From NCBI GenBank assembly GCA_030248215.1, contig JASANG010000070.1, positions 62,001 through 126,000 of the forward strand: DNA of 64,000 bases, read 5' to 3'. A model generated the notes under the pieces. It saw nothing but the letters and a program-made list of their open reading frames with translations. It ran no database searches and had not been told where the DNA came from. This DNA is from Enoplolaimus lenunculus. Taxonomy: Eukaryota; Nematoda; Enoplea; Enoplida; Thoracostomopsidae. Positions 49,001 through 54,965 of this stretch are shown here, piece after piece; position 1 is the stretch's first letter, and every line of letters starts with the position of its first letter. The position numbers and the translations under genes were made by a program.

Positions 49001-51558
49001 TTATTATTAATGTAAATTAGTGTCTAAGATAGTTGAAGACATTGCTAATACGCGATTTGGCTAAATTGCTGTTGCGTCTAAGAAGTATATTACTTATAAA
49101 TGCTATAACAATATTATTATAAGGTTAAAACACAATGTATTGCTACTAAGCAACATCAAGGAATTAGTTTTAATATATTAAATCTATATTATTAATAGAG
49201 AAATGTTAGCATTAAGCTGTATGGAATTTATCTCTACTAAGTAACTAAATAATGACAAAATATACCCTATTTTAAAAATAAGGTACACGGATCGTCGTAA
49301 TTTTCAGTCATTTTTTAGATTTTAGCTTAAAAAACTAAAAATTAACTGTTTGTTTCCGTGCGATCAATTAATATTAAACCTTTCTTGTCTGAATATTTCA
49401 AATTTACTCTATAGTGTTGTTTCAAGTTGAGGCTTTTAAGATAGAAAGCACTTTGCGTCTTGTCCTGCACATTCATAGCGTTCGATATTAATAGTCTGTT
49501 ACGTCTTGCGCAATAATTCTGTACATAACGTAAGGTTTAGGCTTAGGAAACGTTATACTGTAGTTACTCGAATATGAGGGGGGACTGATATTTATTTGGC
49601 CTCTCCAGAGGGTACCCCCATTGTTATTCGGTTACGGATTGTTCTTTATTTTTAGCAAACGCTCCACCACCATTCGTTACTGATAGATATCCGGTATTGC
49701 AAATATCCGTCTAATTAAACGTTTATTTGTCTTGCGTCAATAGCTTGAGCGATCATGCAAGGTTACACTTACGATATACTTGCAAAATTTAAGTACGCCT
49801 TAAAGATTCGAACTCAATTTTATTTGGTCCTGGAGTTATTTATGCACTACAATTAGGAATAACTGACCTTCATGGACTCTAATTAGGATATGGGACTCTA
49901 TCTGCTTATGGACTCTTATTAGAGATACGGGCTTCTATTGATTGGGACTCAAAATGGGGGCGCCCTCTTATTACCCCACACCCTCTTATTCGGGTCACTG
50001 CAGTAGGCTTATTCTTACACTGTGGCTTTGTCTAAGGCTTATAGGCTTAGTAATATGCTTATACTACTGTTACGCGCAACAAAGTAAAACTGCGTGCGAA
50101 AACGAAGTACCGATTTAGACATTTCAAAAATTAATCTCATGTGAATTTTAATAGTAAGTTAATTGAACGACCAAAAAAGGAAAGGGAAGAAATTTGTGTC
50201 TAAATGTTAAGCCGTATTCAAACATGCAAGTTTTTGCAGCGAAAACTCGCATCTGCAACTTGCTCAAAACACTTGCAACGGAAAGTGTTTGCGAGGCTAC
50301 ATCACTTTCATTCTAAATCTTGACATGAATTTATATCAATAATTTGCAGACAACTGCAATAAATATCAAGCAGAAAATAAAATTACCAGTTCAGCCAATG
50401 CTAATGAATTAATTTCACTTGCAGGGCTATTCATACCTATGAAACAATTCTAGGCATATATTTATCACGTATATTTGGCAGCTGCAAATTCTCCGCATAG
50501 ATTTTCCAACAAAACTTGCAGCTGCAAATTTCCAGCTTCAAAGTGCGATCACGAGTAAACTAGGCGTTGCTCGAAATTGTATTACTTGAAAACGCTTTCA
50601 TACAGATACACTTTCTATTTAGTACTTAAAGATGTAGCACTCTTCCGTCGCCATAGCCGTAGACTGGTAAAGATCAAACAAGTTTGTTATTTGAATTAAT
50701 TAAAGCTTTTTGAATAAATTCAAAAATGCTGACTTAATTCAAGAAGCGCTCAGCAACACAAGAATTTTAGTGAATTATTTGCAGTTGCAAGAACTTTGAA
50801 CATTTTTCGCGACCGAACTTAGACATGCAAGTTACACATGCCAGTTTTTCCTGCAAAAACTTGCACCTGTGAATAGTGCTTTAATTTAATGTCAAAGCAA
50901 ACTTTAATACGAAAGAATAATCAACACACTTCAAAAGTTAAAAAATTGTGCCTTTAAAAGTTACATTTAAACATTATTCAACGTACGTCAAGACATCATC
51001 GTCAACCTCAATTTCAATAGATGTTACGTAATCAATGCTCATGTCAAACGTGTCACTGAAAGAAAGCATTTCAGTGGAATAAAAATCAGAACCAAACAAC
51101 GCACTAGTAGGAAAACTGAGAAAATCGTCCGTATTAAATAAGCCTGAAAAACTGGAGCCGAATGACATGGTGTCGAAAGGACCACTGGCTCCAGTGCCTT
51201 CGGCTGAAAATGAAAAATCACTGTCATTCGTTGAAGCGGAACTTAGCGCCATTAAATCGTCGGGTCGTGGTGTGGTCATTGCCATGCTTGTCATTATTGA
51301 ATCATCGATCGGTGTTGGTTGGAAGCTACTTGTATTCATTGTTGTGGCATTCATAACATCTGGTGTACTCATTTCAGTAGCCATTGCTGTGGTATCCGCC
51401 ATTGCTGTGGTATCCGCCATTGCAGGAGTATCGTCCTTCAACATTTGGGTTGAAAAATCATTTGTTGTACTCGGTTCAAGCACTGTTGACGGTTGCGCTT
51501 GAGTTAAAGCGATGGTGTGCAATATTATATAAAGACAGGATATTGATTTAGACAACAT
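19539..51558 (-). CDS. Gene B: giant secreted protein of exon-encoded ~105-residue modules (17 exons, about 2010 residues)
   Basis: Exons (minus strand) run 51558-50987, 46940-46557, 43821-43297, 42100-41873, 40597-40262, 35835-35509, 33378-33067, 32354-32034, 31241-30936, 30591-30064, 28732-28415, 28194-27880, 27229-26915, 25059-24757, 23779-23444, 21890-21580 and 19834-19539. Their sum is 6033 nt, which is 3 x 2011, ending in TAA. All junctions up to the linker exon are phase 2. B1 gives a signal peptide, B2-B15 diverged copies of a probably helical module, and B16-B17 an acidic then Thr-rich tail. The protein is acidic with only about 16 cysteines. Each module has a central motif such as YSVEFPIDV, TGVEFDFEL or YGINPPGFEFDF, then a motif such as SVDEA, NVDDA or SVDAE. 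I recognise no known family. Spider-silk and mucin-like roles were considered but nothing diagnostic was found. The gene is a paralogue of gene A. Confidence 0.75.
19835..21579. other. Gene B last intron
   Basis: Contains a MITE-E fragment at about 20630-20760 and a remnant of MITE-B palindromes at about 21250-21300 (GTCATATTTCG, TGTCATATGATAG). Otherwise AT-rich and featureless. Confidence 0.4.
21580..21890 (-). CDS. Gene B exon 16: acidic Ser/Thr/Gly linker
   Basis: The acceptor is ATAATTTCAG|C, entered in phase 2, and the donor is TCTGCAG|GTACTG, left in phase 1. The frame reads KLKETASTAEQTTTEASEG, then runs rich in Asp/Glu, Gly, Ser and Thr (DDGGGEDGTEST, DGDDLDDGEDDDDSK). It is the only exon of different phase, marking the switch from repeat cassettes to the tail. 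Likely disordered and O-glycosylated. Confidence 0.75.
22030..22405. mobile_element. Small hAT-like MITE with a nested MITE-A piece
   Basis: The left end GCAATGGCGGATCCACGGGG and right end TTTTTGGATGCGCCTCTGGC are imperfect inverted repeats of a type (…GGCGGATCCA…) common in non-autonomous hAT elements; the superfamily is inferred from memory of the motif. A MITE-A fragment lies inside at about 22165-22240 (CTGGAGTCATTTATGCGCTA), so it inserted later. A related right-end piece lies at about 23060-23250. Confidence 0.5.
22406..23443. other. Rest of gene B intron 15
   Basis: About 22556-22612 has a MITE-C scrap (AAACCTAAGCCTAACC). Bases 23060-23250 hold a tandem pair of ~50-bp units (CCTTACAATTTTTC) and the right end of the hAT-like MITE (ATTTTTGCATCCGCCTCTG). 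No exon seen. Confidence 0.45.
23444..23779 (-). CDS. Gene B exon 15: last repeat module
   Basis: The acceptor ATACCATATAG|A and donor ATCAA|GTAATG give 112 codons, phase 2-2. DSLTGFVDIADVIEMFGDS, FIDYFEDVVISNQLPSVSE, FAAMCEAILTAAASLGS, ending in a basic Lys-rich tail (GKSAAKNKIK). Confidence 0.8.
23806..23978. mobile_element. MITE-D copy 3, with TTAGGC repeats
   Basis: CAACTCGTCGATCGACAACTTG at the left and GCAAGCTGTCGGCAGACGAAGTGTC at the right resemble the ends of copies 1 and 2. The middle holds GCTTAGGCTTAGGCTTAAG. It begins ~25 bp from the acceptor of gene B exon 15, so it supplies part of the intron next to that splice site. Confidence 0.6.
23980..24756. other. Gene B intron 14
   Basis: Contains a purine/pyrimidine-simple stretch at 24180-24270 (GGTCTTGGCCTCAATCTCGATC type). 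No other feature recognised. Confidence 0.4.
24757..25059 (-). CDS. Gene B exon 14: repeat module
   Basis: The acceptor ATACATTTTAG|G and donor GTGAT|GTACGT give 101 codons, phase 2-2. DSIGGLMQMFKSVTTSTTTT, VDFIVEYIVEFLSSTGVEFD, FTDALAAADDEVTQNIAVSM and TTRLFVM. No cysteine. Confidence 0.8.
25320..26521. mobile_element. MITE-B copy 3, interrupted by a fold-back tandem array
   Basis: The left end GCGGAACTCGCGTTATAAGC and right end CTTATAACGTGAATCCCGCA pair as inverted repeats. ATATCATATGATATTCG palindromes lie at 25480-25580. Between about 25890 and 26345 the element is split by an unrelated array (next entry), making this copy about twice the normal ~650 bp. Confidence 0.7.
25890..26345. repeat. 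Array of self-complementary 'CTGAAGCCAAAAATGCTTCAG' units
   Basis: Roughly a dozen units built on TGAAGCCAAAAA-TGCTTCAG alternate with GTGTCC(T/A)GGACACTGAAGC strings. Each unit is nearly its own reverse complement, so the array can fold into many short hairpins. It lies wholly within MITE-B copy 3. Confidence 0.75.
26915..27229 (-). CDS. Gene B exon 13: repeat module
   Basis: The acceptor TTTAATTGCAG|A and donor CAAAG|GTAATG give 105 codons, phase 2-2. SYTIETQEFLESLDFSSSE, LIQIVPLFLDVVGRSGITLS, FDIGEWMDSFTDEISKIESS and EEQTRVVQR. No cysteine. Confidence 0.8.
27230..27879. other. Gene B intron 12
   Basis: AT-rich with short local duplications around GATCAATTT/AAAATTGAT (27320-27400). Nothing else recognised. 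Confidence 0.4.
27880..28194 (-). CDS. Gene B exon 12: repeat module (clearest match to the consensus)
   Basis: The acceptor TTATATTTCAG|C and donor CGGGC|GTAAGA give 105 codons, phase 2-2. ESKNEIQEILSIAM, IVIVLSTCEEVFSTYSVEF, PIDVDSLVQDASVSADN and VENMLSSVDEASMKSS. It shows both family motifs in their plainest form. Confidence 0.8.
28415..28732 (-). CDS. Gene B exon 11: repeat module
   Basis: The acceptor TTTTTCAG|C and donor ATCAT|GTAAGT give 106 codons, phase 2-2. ELIIITEEILSRAIVDEE, MCVAIVELLIEEYEYVTNAE, FPIKVDLSEGN and EQFKKELDKLKSGE. Charge-rich toward the end. Confidence 0.8.
28790..29890. repeat. Degenerate ~30-bp tandem repeat, about 1.1 kb
   Basis: The string GCTACAAA-TTTTCAAAATCAATTTTT recurs with many variants (GACAAATTTTCAAAAT, GCTACAACTTTTTC) at roughly 30-35 bp spacing for the whole stretch in gene B intron 10. 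Units are strongly diverged, implying an old array. It creates spurious AT-rich open frames. Confidence 0.75.
30064..30591 (-). CDS. Gene B exon 10: repeat module with a duplicated extension
   Basis: The acceptor CTGTTTTTCAG|C is clear. The donor was chosen as CGAAAG|GTTAGA, since it gives phase 2 and 176 codons, but the frame stays open to 29967 and a weaker donor could be used. VYYGYVYQFLDEAL, AITYIEIFYVVYGDFGI, GGFLDALANVDDAG, then about 75 extra residues in which a ~33-bp block encoding DSLENVDES is repeated as DSSENVDET. The extension looks like a local duplication of the module's end. Confidence 0.65.
30936..31241 (-). CDS. Gene B exon 9: repeat module
   Basis: The acceptor GGGTTGTTGTAG|A and donor CTCAA|GTATAT give 102 codons, phase 2-2. 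TTYVEIQLLFDRVKREE, DLINNFIYFASSLRIDISFE, then AAEFISLILSNTEFSNLLAD. No cysteine inside the exon. Confidence 0.75.
32034..32354 (-). CDS. Gene B exon 8: repeat module
   Basis: The acceptor TATTAATATAG|A and donor GTTCA|GTAAGA give 107 codons, phase 2-2. SKRDEVRETLSTLL, ELYVILFTFQSISVEFRFDF, STFFDDITNELTSVDAESF and VNRILVERNV. Confidence 0.8.
33067..33378 (-). CDS. Gene B exon 7: repeat module
   Basis: The acceptor TTTGTTTTATAG|G and donor GTTCG|GTACGG give 104 codons, phase 2-2. KLQRDLQQQLTVLLRD, LTIVYAEWSYYYMERYGI, NPPGFEFDFSSP and SIDSDVYVMSCQSAD. The frame stays open past the donor, but the donor and length match the family. Confidence 0.7.
33392..33545. mobile_element. MITE-F fragment
   Basis: TTCACACGTGCAACTTTTTC and GACTTGCAGCTGCAAATTG match parts of the longer element at 50.21-50.88 kb. 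It sits within gene B intron 6, next to the exon 7 acceptor. Confidence 0.5.
33550..33830 (-). mobile_element. SINE-1 copy 2
   Basis: Inverted tRNA-like head at about 33598-33672: read on the minus strand, GCGTGGCGCAGTGGTAGAG (box A-like) and GAGAGTTCGATCCCTGC (box B-like). The GTCGACxxxxTGTCGAC and GCAGTGCACTGTATGTAT leader is the same as in copy 1, here at 33700-33760. It is the best-preserved copy. Confidence 0.8.
34080..34340. repeat. Degenerate 18-20-bp minisatellite
   Basis: About 13 units of CCCGCCAAAATTTGAATTT with substitutions and small indels, in gene B intron 6. Confidence 0.8.
34585..34925 (-). mobile_element. SINE-1 copy 3 (tRNA-like part eroded)
   Basis: CGCACCACGTATCCCGCCTC marks the head; the leader (GTCGACTGTATGCTGCCAGC, ACATACAGTGCACTGCACTA) and the far flank (GTCTAGGTAGGAACCGGG) match copy 2. 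Only about 1 kb separates copies 2 and 3, and the similarity extends beyond the SINE head, so a segmental duplication is possible. Confidence 0.7.
34930..36270. other. Gene B introns flanking exon 6, outside the exon
   Basis: Apart from exon 6 (35509-35835), only a TAAACCTAAGCC-type hexamer stretch at 35900-35985 (MITE-C/D filler) is recognisable. Confidence 0.4.
35509..35835 (-). CDS. Gene B exon 6: diverged repeat module
   Basis: The acceptor TTACTGCTTATAG|A and donor GAAAA|GTAATG give 109 codons, phase 2-2. ETNTLLYYFLGK, SSRVDFFVDHIHYYSN, LYDSTLTQCLE, then a Pro/Arg-rich centre (PETPRRLDTRPLG) in place of the usual VEF motif, and NMADDFTDETLSR. It is the most diverged module. Confidence 0.7.
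36270..37165. repeat. Repeat with CCGTCTGT head and four ~155-177-bp tandem units
   Basis: A head with CCGTCCGTCTGTCCGTCTGT (36333-36361) and GGAACGGCTAAACCGATTTT is followed by four tandem units anchored by CCAAAACCGATAA at about 36617, 36791, 36944 and 37100. Units share GGGTTTTTGGGTGCGAGGAA and TTAGCTAATAACTAATTTGC. I recall the head motif from dispersed repeats of other invertebrates but cannot assign a class. Confidence 0.7.
37364..38036 (+). mobile_element. MITE-B copy 4 (best preserved, about 670 bp)
   Basis: Ends GAGGTTCACGTTATAACCGG and, complementary, CCAGTTAAAACGTGAATCCC, extending ~45 bp inward with TTTTGTCCC/GGGACAAA. Inside are five or six ATATCATATGATAT-type palindromes (37513, 37602, 37785, 37812, 37912 approx.). 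No coding capacity. It lies in gene B intron 5. Confidence 0.8.
38040..40261. other. Gene B intron 5, remaining part
   Basis: AT-rich (low-complexity TTGAAATT/GGAATT strings recur at 38700-40100). No exon with phase-2 splice signals and no repeat end was identified. Confidence 0.4.
40262..40597 (-). CDS. Gene B exon 5: repeat module
   Basis: The acceptor TATTTTATTCAG|A and donor GTTTC|GTATAG give 112 codons, phase 2-2. DKRVIVLALCEDMIDQG, then FQFYYTLVECLYMLNDFGI at the centre, and SIVDENAFLLMIRDFTRYA. It shows the module pattern well: helix, aromatic/Gly-Ile centre, VDxNA cap, helix. Confidence 0.8.
40600..41300. other. Gene B intron 4 with (AAT)n/(ATA)n stretches
   Basis: Short AATAAT runs lie at 40605-40634 and 41130-41200. 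No other feature. Confidence 0.5.
41324..41606 (-). pseudogene. Probable decayed repeat exon in a gene B intron
   Basis: A good acceptor (CACACATTTCAG|A) opens IRANVSDVIDLLKILL, which meets a stop at once. A second frame then reads VFETSSIIEEVFTTSELKPL...LIARVVFSETF, which looks like the rest of a module. Between them is a string resembling the TTAG-hexamer filler of MITE-C/D. No clean phase-2 donor follows and the span is not a multiple of three. It most likely no longer contributes to gene B. Confidence 0.4.
41873..42100 (-). CDS. Gene B exon 4: short repeat module
   Basis: The acceptor TTGTTTTTTCAG|A and donor GACGC|GTAAGA give 76 codons, phase 2-2. YQLDEIACVLKLVWG, YSLLYGLKDTMIEFISGAGF and TESIVAAFQNQ. 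It is shorter than the usual 100-112 codons, lacking the final helix region. Confidence 0.75.
42230..42400. repeat. Intron repeat shared with 46965-47170
   Basis: TTTGCAAC, GTGTCGCAGCTTGAA and CATATATCTTAACAAAAGATACGC occur in the same order at 46975-47140 (TTTGCAAC, GCGTCGCAACTTGAA, CTTATATCTTATCAAAATATACGC), with a GC-rich insert in the second. Both copies lie in introns of gene B, one just upstream of exon 2. Confidence 0.5.
43046..43207. repeat. (ATCT)n tetranucleotide microsatellite
   Basis: About 160 bp of ATCT with scattered imperfections, in gene B intron 3, ~90 bp from the exon 3 donor. Confidence 0.95.
43297..43821 (-). CDS. Gene B exon 3: repeat module with acidic linker
   Basis: The acceptor TTTCTACGGTTCAG|G and donor TATCG|GTAAAT bound 175 codons, phase 2-2. 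YAVELCSND, an acidic linker (DDDEYELEQL...), then a module with EWIDIAYNKLMDVLKGAG, DVDSLTAF and AMDNDGIMSFVLY, ending GDMVYR. The counterpart in gene A has an octapeptide array in place of the linker. Confidence 0.8.
44081..44250. repeat. Inverted repeat plus ~37-bp tandem triplet
   Basis: CATTGTCAACCGCTTGCCCT and, ~40 bp on, AGGGCAAAGTGGTTAACATTG are complementary and form a hairpin. The right arm is then repeated in tandem three times as GGCAAAGCGGTTAACATTGT-ATGTCACATTAACATG. It lies in gene B intron 2. Confidence 0.8.
44255..46050. other. Gene B intron 2, remaining part
   Basis: Less AT-rich than surrounding introns (44.3-45.2 kb), with short frames on both strands but no splice-consistent exon and no recognised domain. 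Confidence 0.4.
46055..46400. mobile_element. MITE-E copy
   Basis: Starts near TGCTTGGTGCAGTGACATC and ends in AAGTTAAGTATTTACTTAAG, CGGCGACTTAAGTAATTAC and GTAAGATTTCTGAAGC. Ends are not firmly defined. Confidence 0.45.
46557..46940 (-). CDS. Gene B exon 2: repeat module with His/Asp-rich insert
   Basis: The acceptor TTTTTTATTTGCAG|T and donor ATGAT|GTAAGT bound 128 codons, phase 2-2. HVAQVHMLECLRSF, then a charged insert (NDNGDHDHGKEN), then YYTIILALSLKSAGYNVPS and PPLDMSIAKFDAFVEYA. It is the direct counterpart of gene A exon 2, which lacks most of the insert. Confidence 0.8.
47190..48090. other. Gene B intron 1, proximal part
   Basis: AT-rich; a plus-strand open frame at 47297-47623 has no recognised domain and no coding-like composition. 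Confidence 0.4.
48100..48320. repeat. GC-rich fold-back block (CCGTC family)
   Basis: GGCGGCGCCGTCCGTTACCC at the left pairs imperfectly with GGACGGCGCCGGACGTC at the right; GTCCGTCACC and GGTGACGGATGG also pair. It is rich in CG dinucleotides in an AT-rich neighbourhood. Related strings occur at 62705-62745 and throughout 63.3-63.65 kb. It lies within intron 1. Confidence 0.65.
48320..49555. other. Gene B intron 1, middle part
   Basis: AT-rich, nothing recognised. Confidence 0.4.
49556..50007 (+). mobile_element. MITE-A copy (full length, about 450 bp)
   Basis: Runs from ACTGTAGTTACTCGAATATG to CTTATTCGGGTCACTGCAGT, with TA on both sides, and contains all family landmarks in forward order (GGCCTCTCCAGAGGGTACCC, GTTATTCGGTTACGGA, GCTTGAGCGAT, CTGGAGTTATTTATGCACTA). 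It is the reference copy for the family. A MITE-C fragment (GCTTATAGGCTTAGTAATAT) abuts it at 50010-50085. Confidence 0.85.
50205..50880. mobile_element. MITE-F copy (about 670 bp)
   Basis: TTCAAACATGCAAGTTTTTG at the left and CAAAAACTTGCACCTGTGAA at the right are inverted. CAGCTGCAAATT strings recur inside (50480, 50520). Non-coding, just inside intron 1, about 100 bp from the exon 1 donor. Confidence 0.6.
50987..51558 (-). CDS. Gene B exon 1: signal peptide, Thr/Met-rich stretch, FG/SF-rich block
   Basis: The ATG at 51558 opens a signal peptide (MLSKSISCLYIILHTIALTQ, cut near AQ at residues 21-22). Residues about 45-60 contain a short tandem repeat (ADTTAM twice or more). Residues 60-110 are Thr/Ser/Met-rich. 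Residues 110-165 have repeated Phe-Gly/Ser-Phe motifs (MSFGSSFSGLFN, ALFGSDF). It ends TTGAC|GTACGT, phase 2, as gene A exon 1 does. Confidence 0.8.
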
Positions 51559-51889
51559 GTTTCTTAAATTTTCTGTAAAAATACAGAATGACTTTTGGTT
51601 TCAATGCAGTTTAGTGTTTTTTGTGGTGGAAATATCCCACGGACTGTGTATTTGAAACAGTATTCTCTGTTCAGAAATGCGAATACTTATTAAAAGTCGT
51701 CAATAGGGTTCTGTTTGGTGTCCGAATAAGAATTTAAACCCAGAAACTGTTGTTTTTAATACTCTACTTAAAATTGCAAAATGTCAAAATTTCATCACAA
51801 GCATTTGCGAATTAAAATCCCGATGTGTATAATGTAGCTACTATAACGGCTACAACAATACAGTACCGTAGCCAGCTCACTTTTTTAGG

Positions 51890-53160
51890 GAGTGAACCCA
51901 ATCGTTGGGGTGAAACCAACCGTTCAGGTGAAAACAACCGTTGGGATGAAACCACCCGTTGGGGTGAAACCAACCGATGGGGTGAAACCAACCGTTGGGG
52001 CGAAACTAACCGTTGGGGTGATACGAACCAGTGGGGTGAAAACAACCGTTGGAGTGAAACCAACCGTTGAGGTAAAACCAACCATTGGGGTGAAACCAAC
52101 CGTTGGGATGAATACAATCGTTGTGTGAAACCAATCGTTGGGGTGAAACTAACCGATGTGCTGAAACAAACCGTTGGGGTAAAACCAACCGTTGGGTGAA
52201 ACCATCCGTTGGGGTAAAACCCGCCGTTGGGGTGAAACCAACAGTTGGAGTGAAACCAACCGTTGTGGTGAAACCTACCGTTAGGATGAAACCAACAGTT
52301 GAGGGGAAACTAACGGTTGGATGGCAACCAACCGTTGGGGTGAAACCAGCCGTTGGGATGAACCATTCGTTGGGGTGAAACCGATCGCTCGGGTGAAATA
52401 ACCCGTTGGGGTAAAACCAACCGTTGGATAAAACCAGCCGTTGTGGTGAAACCAAACGTTGGGTGAAACCATTCGATCGGGTAAAACCAACCGTTCGAGT
52501 CAAACCAACCGTTGGCGTGAAACCAACCGTTGGAGTGAAACCAACCATTGGGATCAAACCAACCGTTGGCATGTTAGACCAATTGTTGGGGTAAAACCAA
52601 TCATTGTGGTGGAACCAACAACAAGTAGGATGAAACCTACCGTTAGGTTGAAACCAACTGTTGGGGAAACCAACCGTTGGGGTGAAACCAATCGTGCGGG
52701 TGAAACCAGCCGTTGTTATGAACCACTCGTTGGGGTGGAACCAACTGGGGTGAAATCAACCGTTGGGGTGAAATCAACCACTGGGGTAAAACCACCCGTT
52801 GGGGTAAAAGCAACCGTTGGAGTGAAACCAACCGTTGGGGTGAAACCAACCGTTGAGGTGAAACTTACCGTTGGGGTGAAACCAACCTTTGGGGTAAAAC
52901 CAACCGTTGGGGTTAAACCAACCGTGCGGGTGAAACCAACAGTTGAGGGGAAACTAACCGCTGAGAAAAAACCAACCGTTGGGGTGAAACCAGCCGTTGG
53001 GATGAACCATTCGTTGGGGTGAAATCAATCGTTCGGGTGAAATCAACCGTTGGGGTGAAACCAATCGTTGGGGTAAAACAAGCCATTGTGGTGAAACCAA
53101 CCTTTGGGGTGAAACTATCCGTTGGGGTAAAAACCAACAGTTGGAATTAACCCGACCGTT
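51890..53160. repeat. 18-bp minisatellite, about 65-70 units, upstream of gene B
   Basis: Unit GGGGTGAAACCAACCGTT repeated head to tail with substitutions and occasional 1-2-bp indels over about 1.27 kb. It starts ~330 bp upstream of the gene B start codon. Each unit junction forms AACCGTTGG, which contains CCGTTG, the complement of the Myb-type core CAACGG. It produces long spurious open frames on both strands. Confidence 0.95.
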
Positions 53161-53524
53161 AGCCCTAAGTGCTGAACCAAAATGGAAAATTTCGTGCACT
53201 TTCTGCAAGGAGTTTTTGACCAATAACTACTGAAGACCATGCTCGTTTGCCAAATCCGTATCTACCAGTGTGCAAAATTTAAACGAAAGAGGTCTGATAT
53301 TACTTGAGTACCGACACGCAAGCTAAACTGAAAATATCGCACTTGAGAAGCGCGAACCATATTTATGAACAATCGTGTTCATATGATCACTTACTCAGCT
53401 GTACGCAAAAAACAAATGTACTGCGCTCATTAAATCATATGCACAAACACAAAAGATTTAACTCTCGTACCGGAAAACAAAGATATCAAATGCGGGTTTA
53501 ACGTTACCGATTGTGCGCTTGGGA

Positions 53525-53960
53525 CCTGTTTTGTCACCTACCCATGGCAGGAAGTAGAAACAACCTATATGAATAGGTTGTTAGCTAGCTACTACCCATA
53601 TGGGTACCTTACGTTTGAAGCTATGGGTAGCTAGTCTTCGGTTTGTTACCCATGTGGGTACCTTGCGATTTTTTCAACAAGATTTATAGCTTGCGTACTT
53701 TTTTAGATTTTTTCGAAAGATATATTGTAAAAAAGACTAAACCAGACTTGTAAAACAAAACTCACTGTACTGAGCCGTTTTAAAGTGCAAGCTTGAAAGT
53801 GCATTATGTTGGCATCTATAAGGGCTACCAGCACACATCTTGTCTCTACCCATATGGGTAGGTAAATATTTCAAAACCTAGCTATGTGCAACATTATATT
53901 TTCTGTTGGTATCCATATGGATAACAAAAAAGTTAGTGTGTTCCGGTAAGGGCACAGTGG
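53525..53960. repeat. Repeat rich in ACCCATATGGGTA palindromes
   Basis: CTACCCATATGGGTACCTTA, TACCCATGTGGGTACCTTGC, CTACCCATATGGGTAGG and GGTATCCATATGGATAAC occur within 400 bp, with a hairpin at 53563-53588 (CAACCTATATGAATAGGTTG). It resembles a small DNA element of which I see only this copy. Confidence 0.55.
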
Positions 53961-53964
53961 CAAA

Positions 53965-54960
53965 ACAGGTACCAGGCGCACAATTGGTAACTTGAACCCC
54001 GCAAAAGATGTTTGGAATTGTCGTTTGAAGCTGATAAAGCTGATACTGTAACTTTTTTCTGAAAGGGCATACATGGGTTTTCGACGACTTACAAGCATGG
54101 TTGGAAATTGTCTGGGGGGATTCTTCCATGATGATGGGGTGAGCCTCCCTTTAGTAAACAATACAAAATATCCGGCCCGCATAACAAACACCAATGATTA
54201 ACAACAAAATCTCTAGTTAGCGATATTTACAAATAATCGTTTAACCGGAGAGCGGAAAATTGACCCCAGCAGTTTTGACGAAAAATATTGGAAAGTGGCG
54301 TTACATAAAAATCGAGCCAAACAAAACATTCAAATCTTCCAGTAGTAACAATGTAGTTTCAAGCGAAACACAAAACAACATTGACATTAAACAAAGCGTG
54401 AAGTAAAGTTTACTGTAGAGAGTGCAAAATTAAAAATATTTTGCCGAAGTTTGAAATGGTTTTTAGAACATCGCCGATAACGCTTTGTTAACCTGTTTTT
54501 GTTGTTCATTATTTCAGATCTTCGCTATAGCGACTGAAATACAAAATTTTCAAACTTTCAACATTAAAGCACAAAACATGTTTGTTTAATTCAACGAAAT
54601 TAAACTTAAAGCTCGCGCTCTTGAAACATATCTGAAATGACTTTTTATTCCAGCAAATTTCATACTCGGGATGATCAAATTTCGTTGTCTGCGACAAGCA
54701 TTTTAGTGAAACAATATTTTTTAAGAGTTAAGTTTGGCTTCAATGGACAAATTATTTTGCGTAACATTTCAAGAAAATTGGCAAAATCTAAGATACAAAT
54801 CGGGCTGCCTTAAATAAAAAATGAAAGCGGCTAAACTGTGCGAGAATATGCAAATGAAACAAGAACCCATATCCTTCTGTCTGACAAGAAAGATTAGTTT
54901 TCATGTTTTTTACATCTTTGCAATTTTTGTACATTTGCGTTCCTGAAAAAAATATATGTA
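53965..54960. other. Intergenic, nothing recognised
   Basis: AT-rich with chance frames on the minus strand; no domain recognised. Confidence 0.4.
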
Positions 54961-54965
54961 TATAC

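Noticed and set aside
19539-51558. Spidroin (spider silk) identity for gene B
   Set aside because: It lacks Gly/Ala-rich silk motifs and a recognisable spidroin N- or C-terminal domain, and is broken into many small exons. Only the general idea of repeated helical secreted modules is similar.
51812-53223. Long open frames on both strands, reading as repetitive proteins
   Set aside because: They are produced by the 18-bp minisatellite, whose length is a multiple of three, and end where the array ends.
53871-54194. Overlapping minus-strand frames of 83-107 codons
   Set aside because: No recognisable domain, no repeat-family motif, and no paired splice signals; length is compatible with chance.
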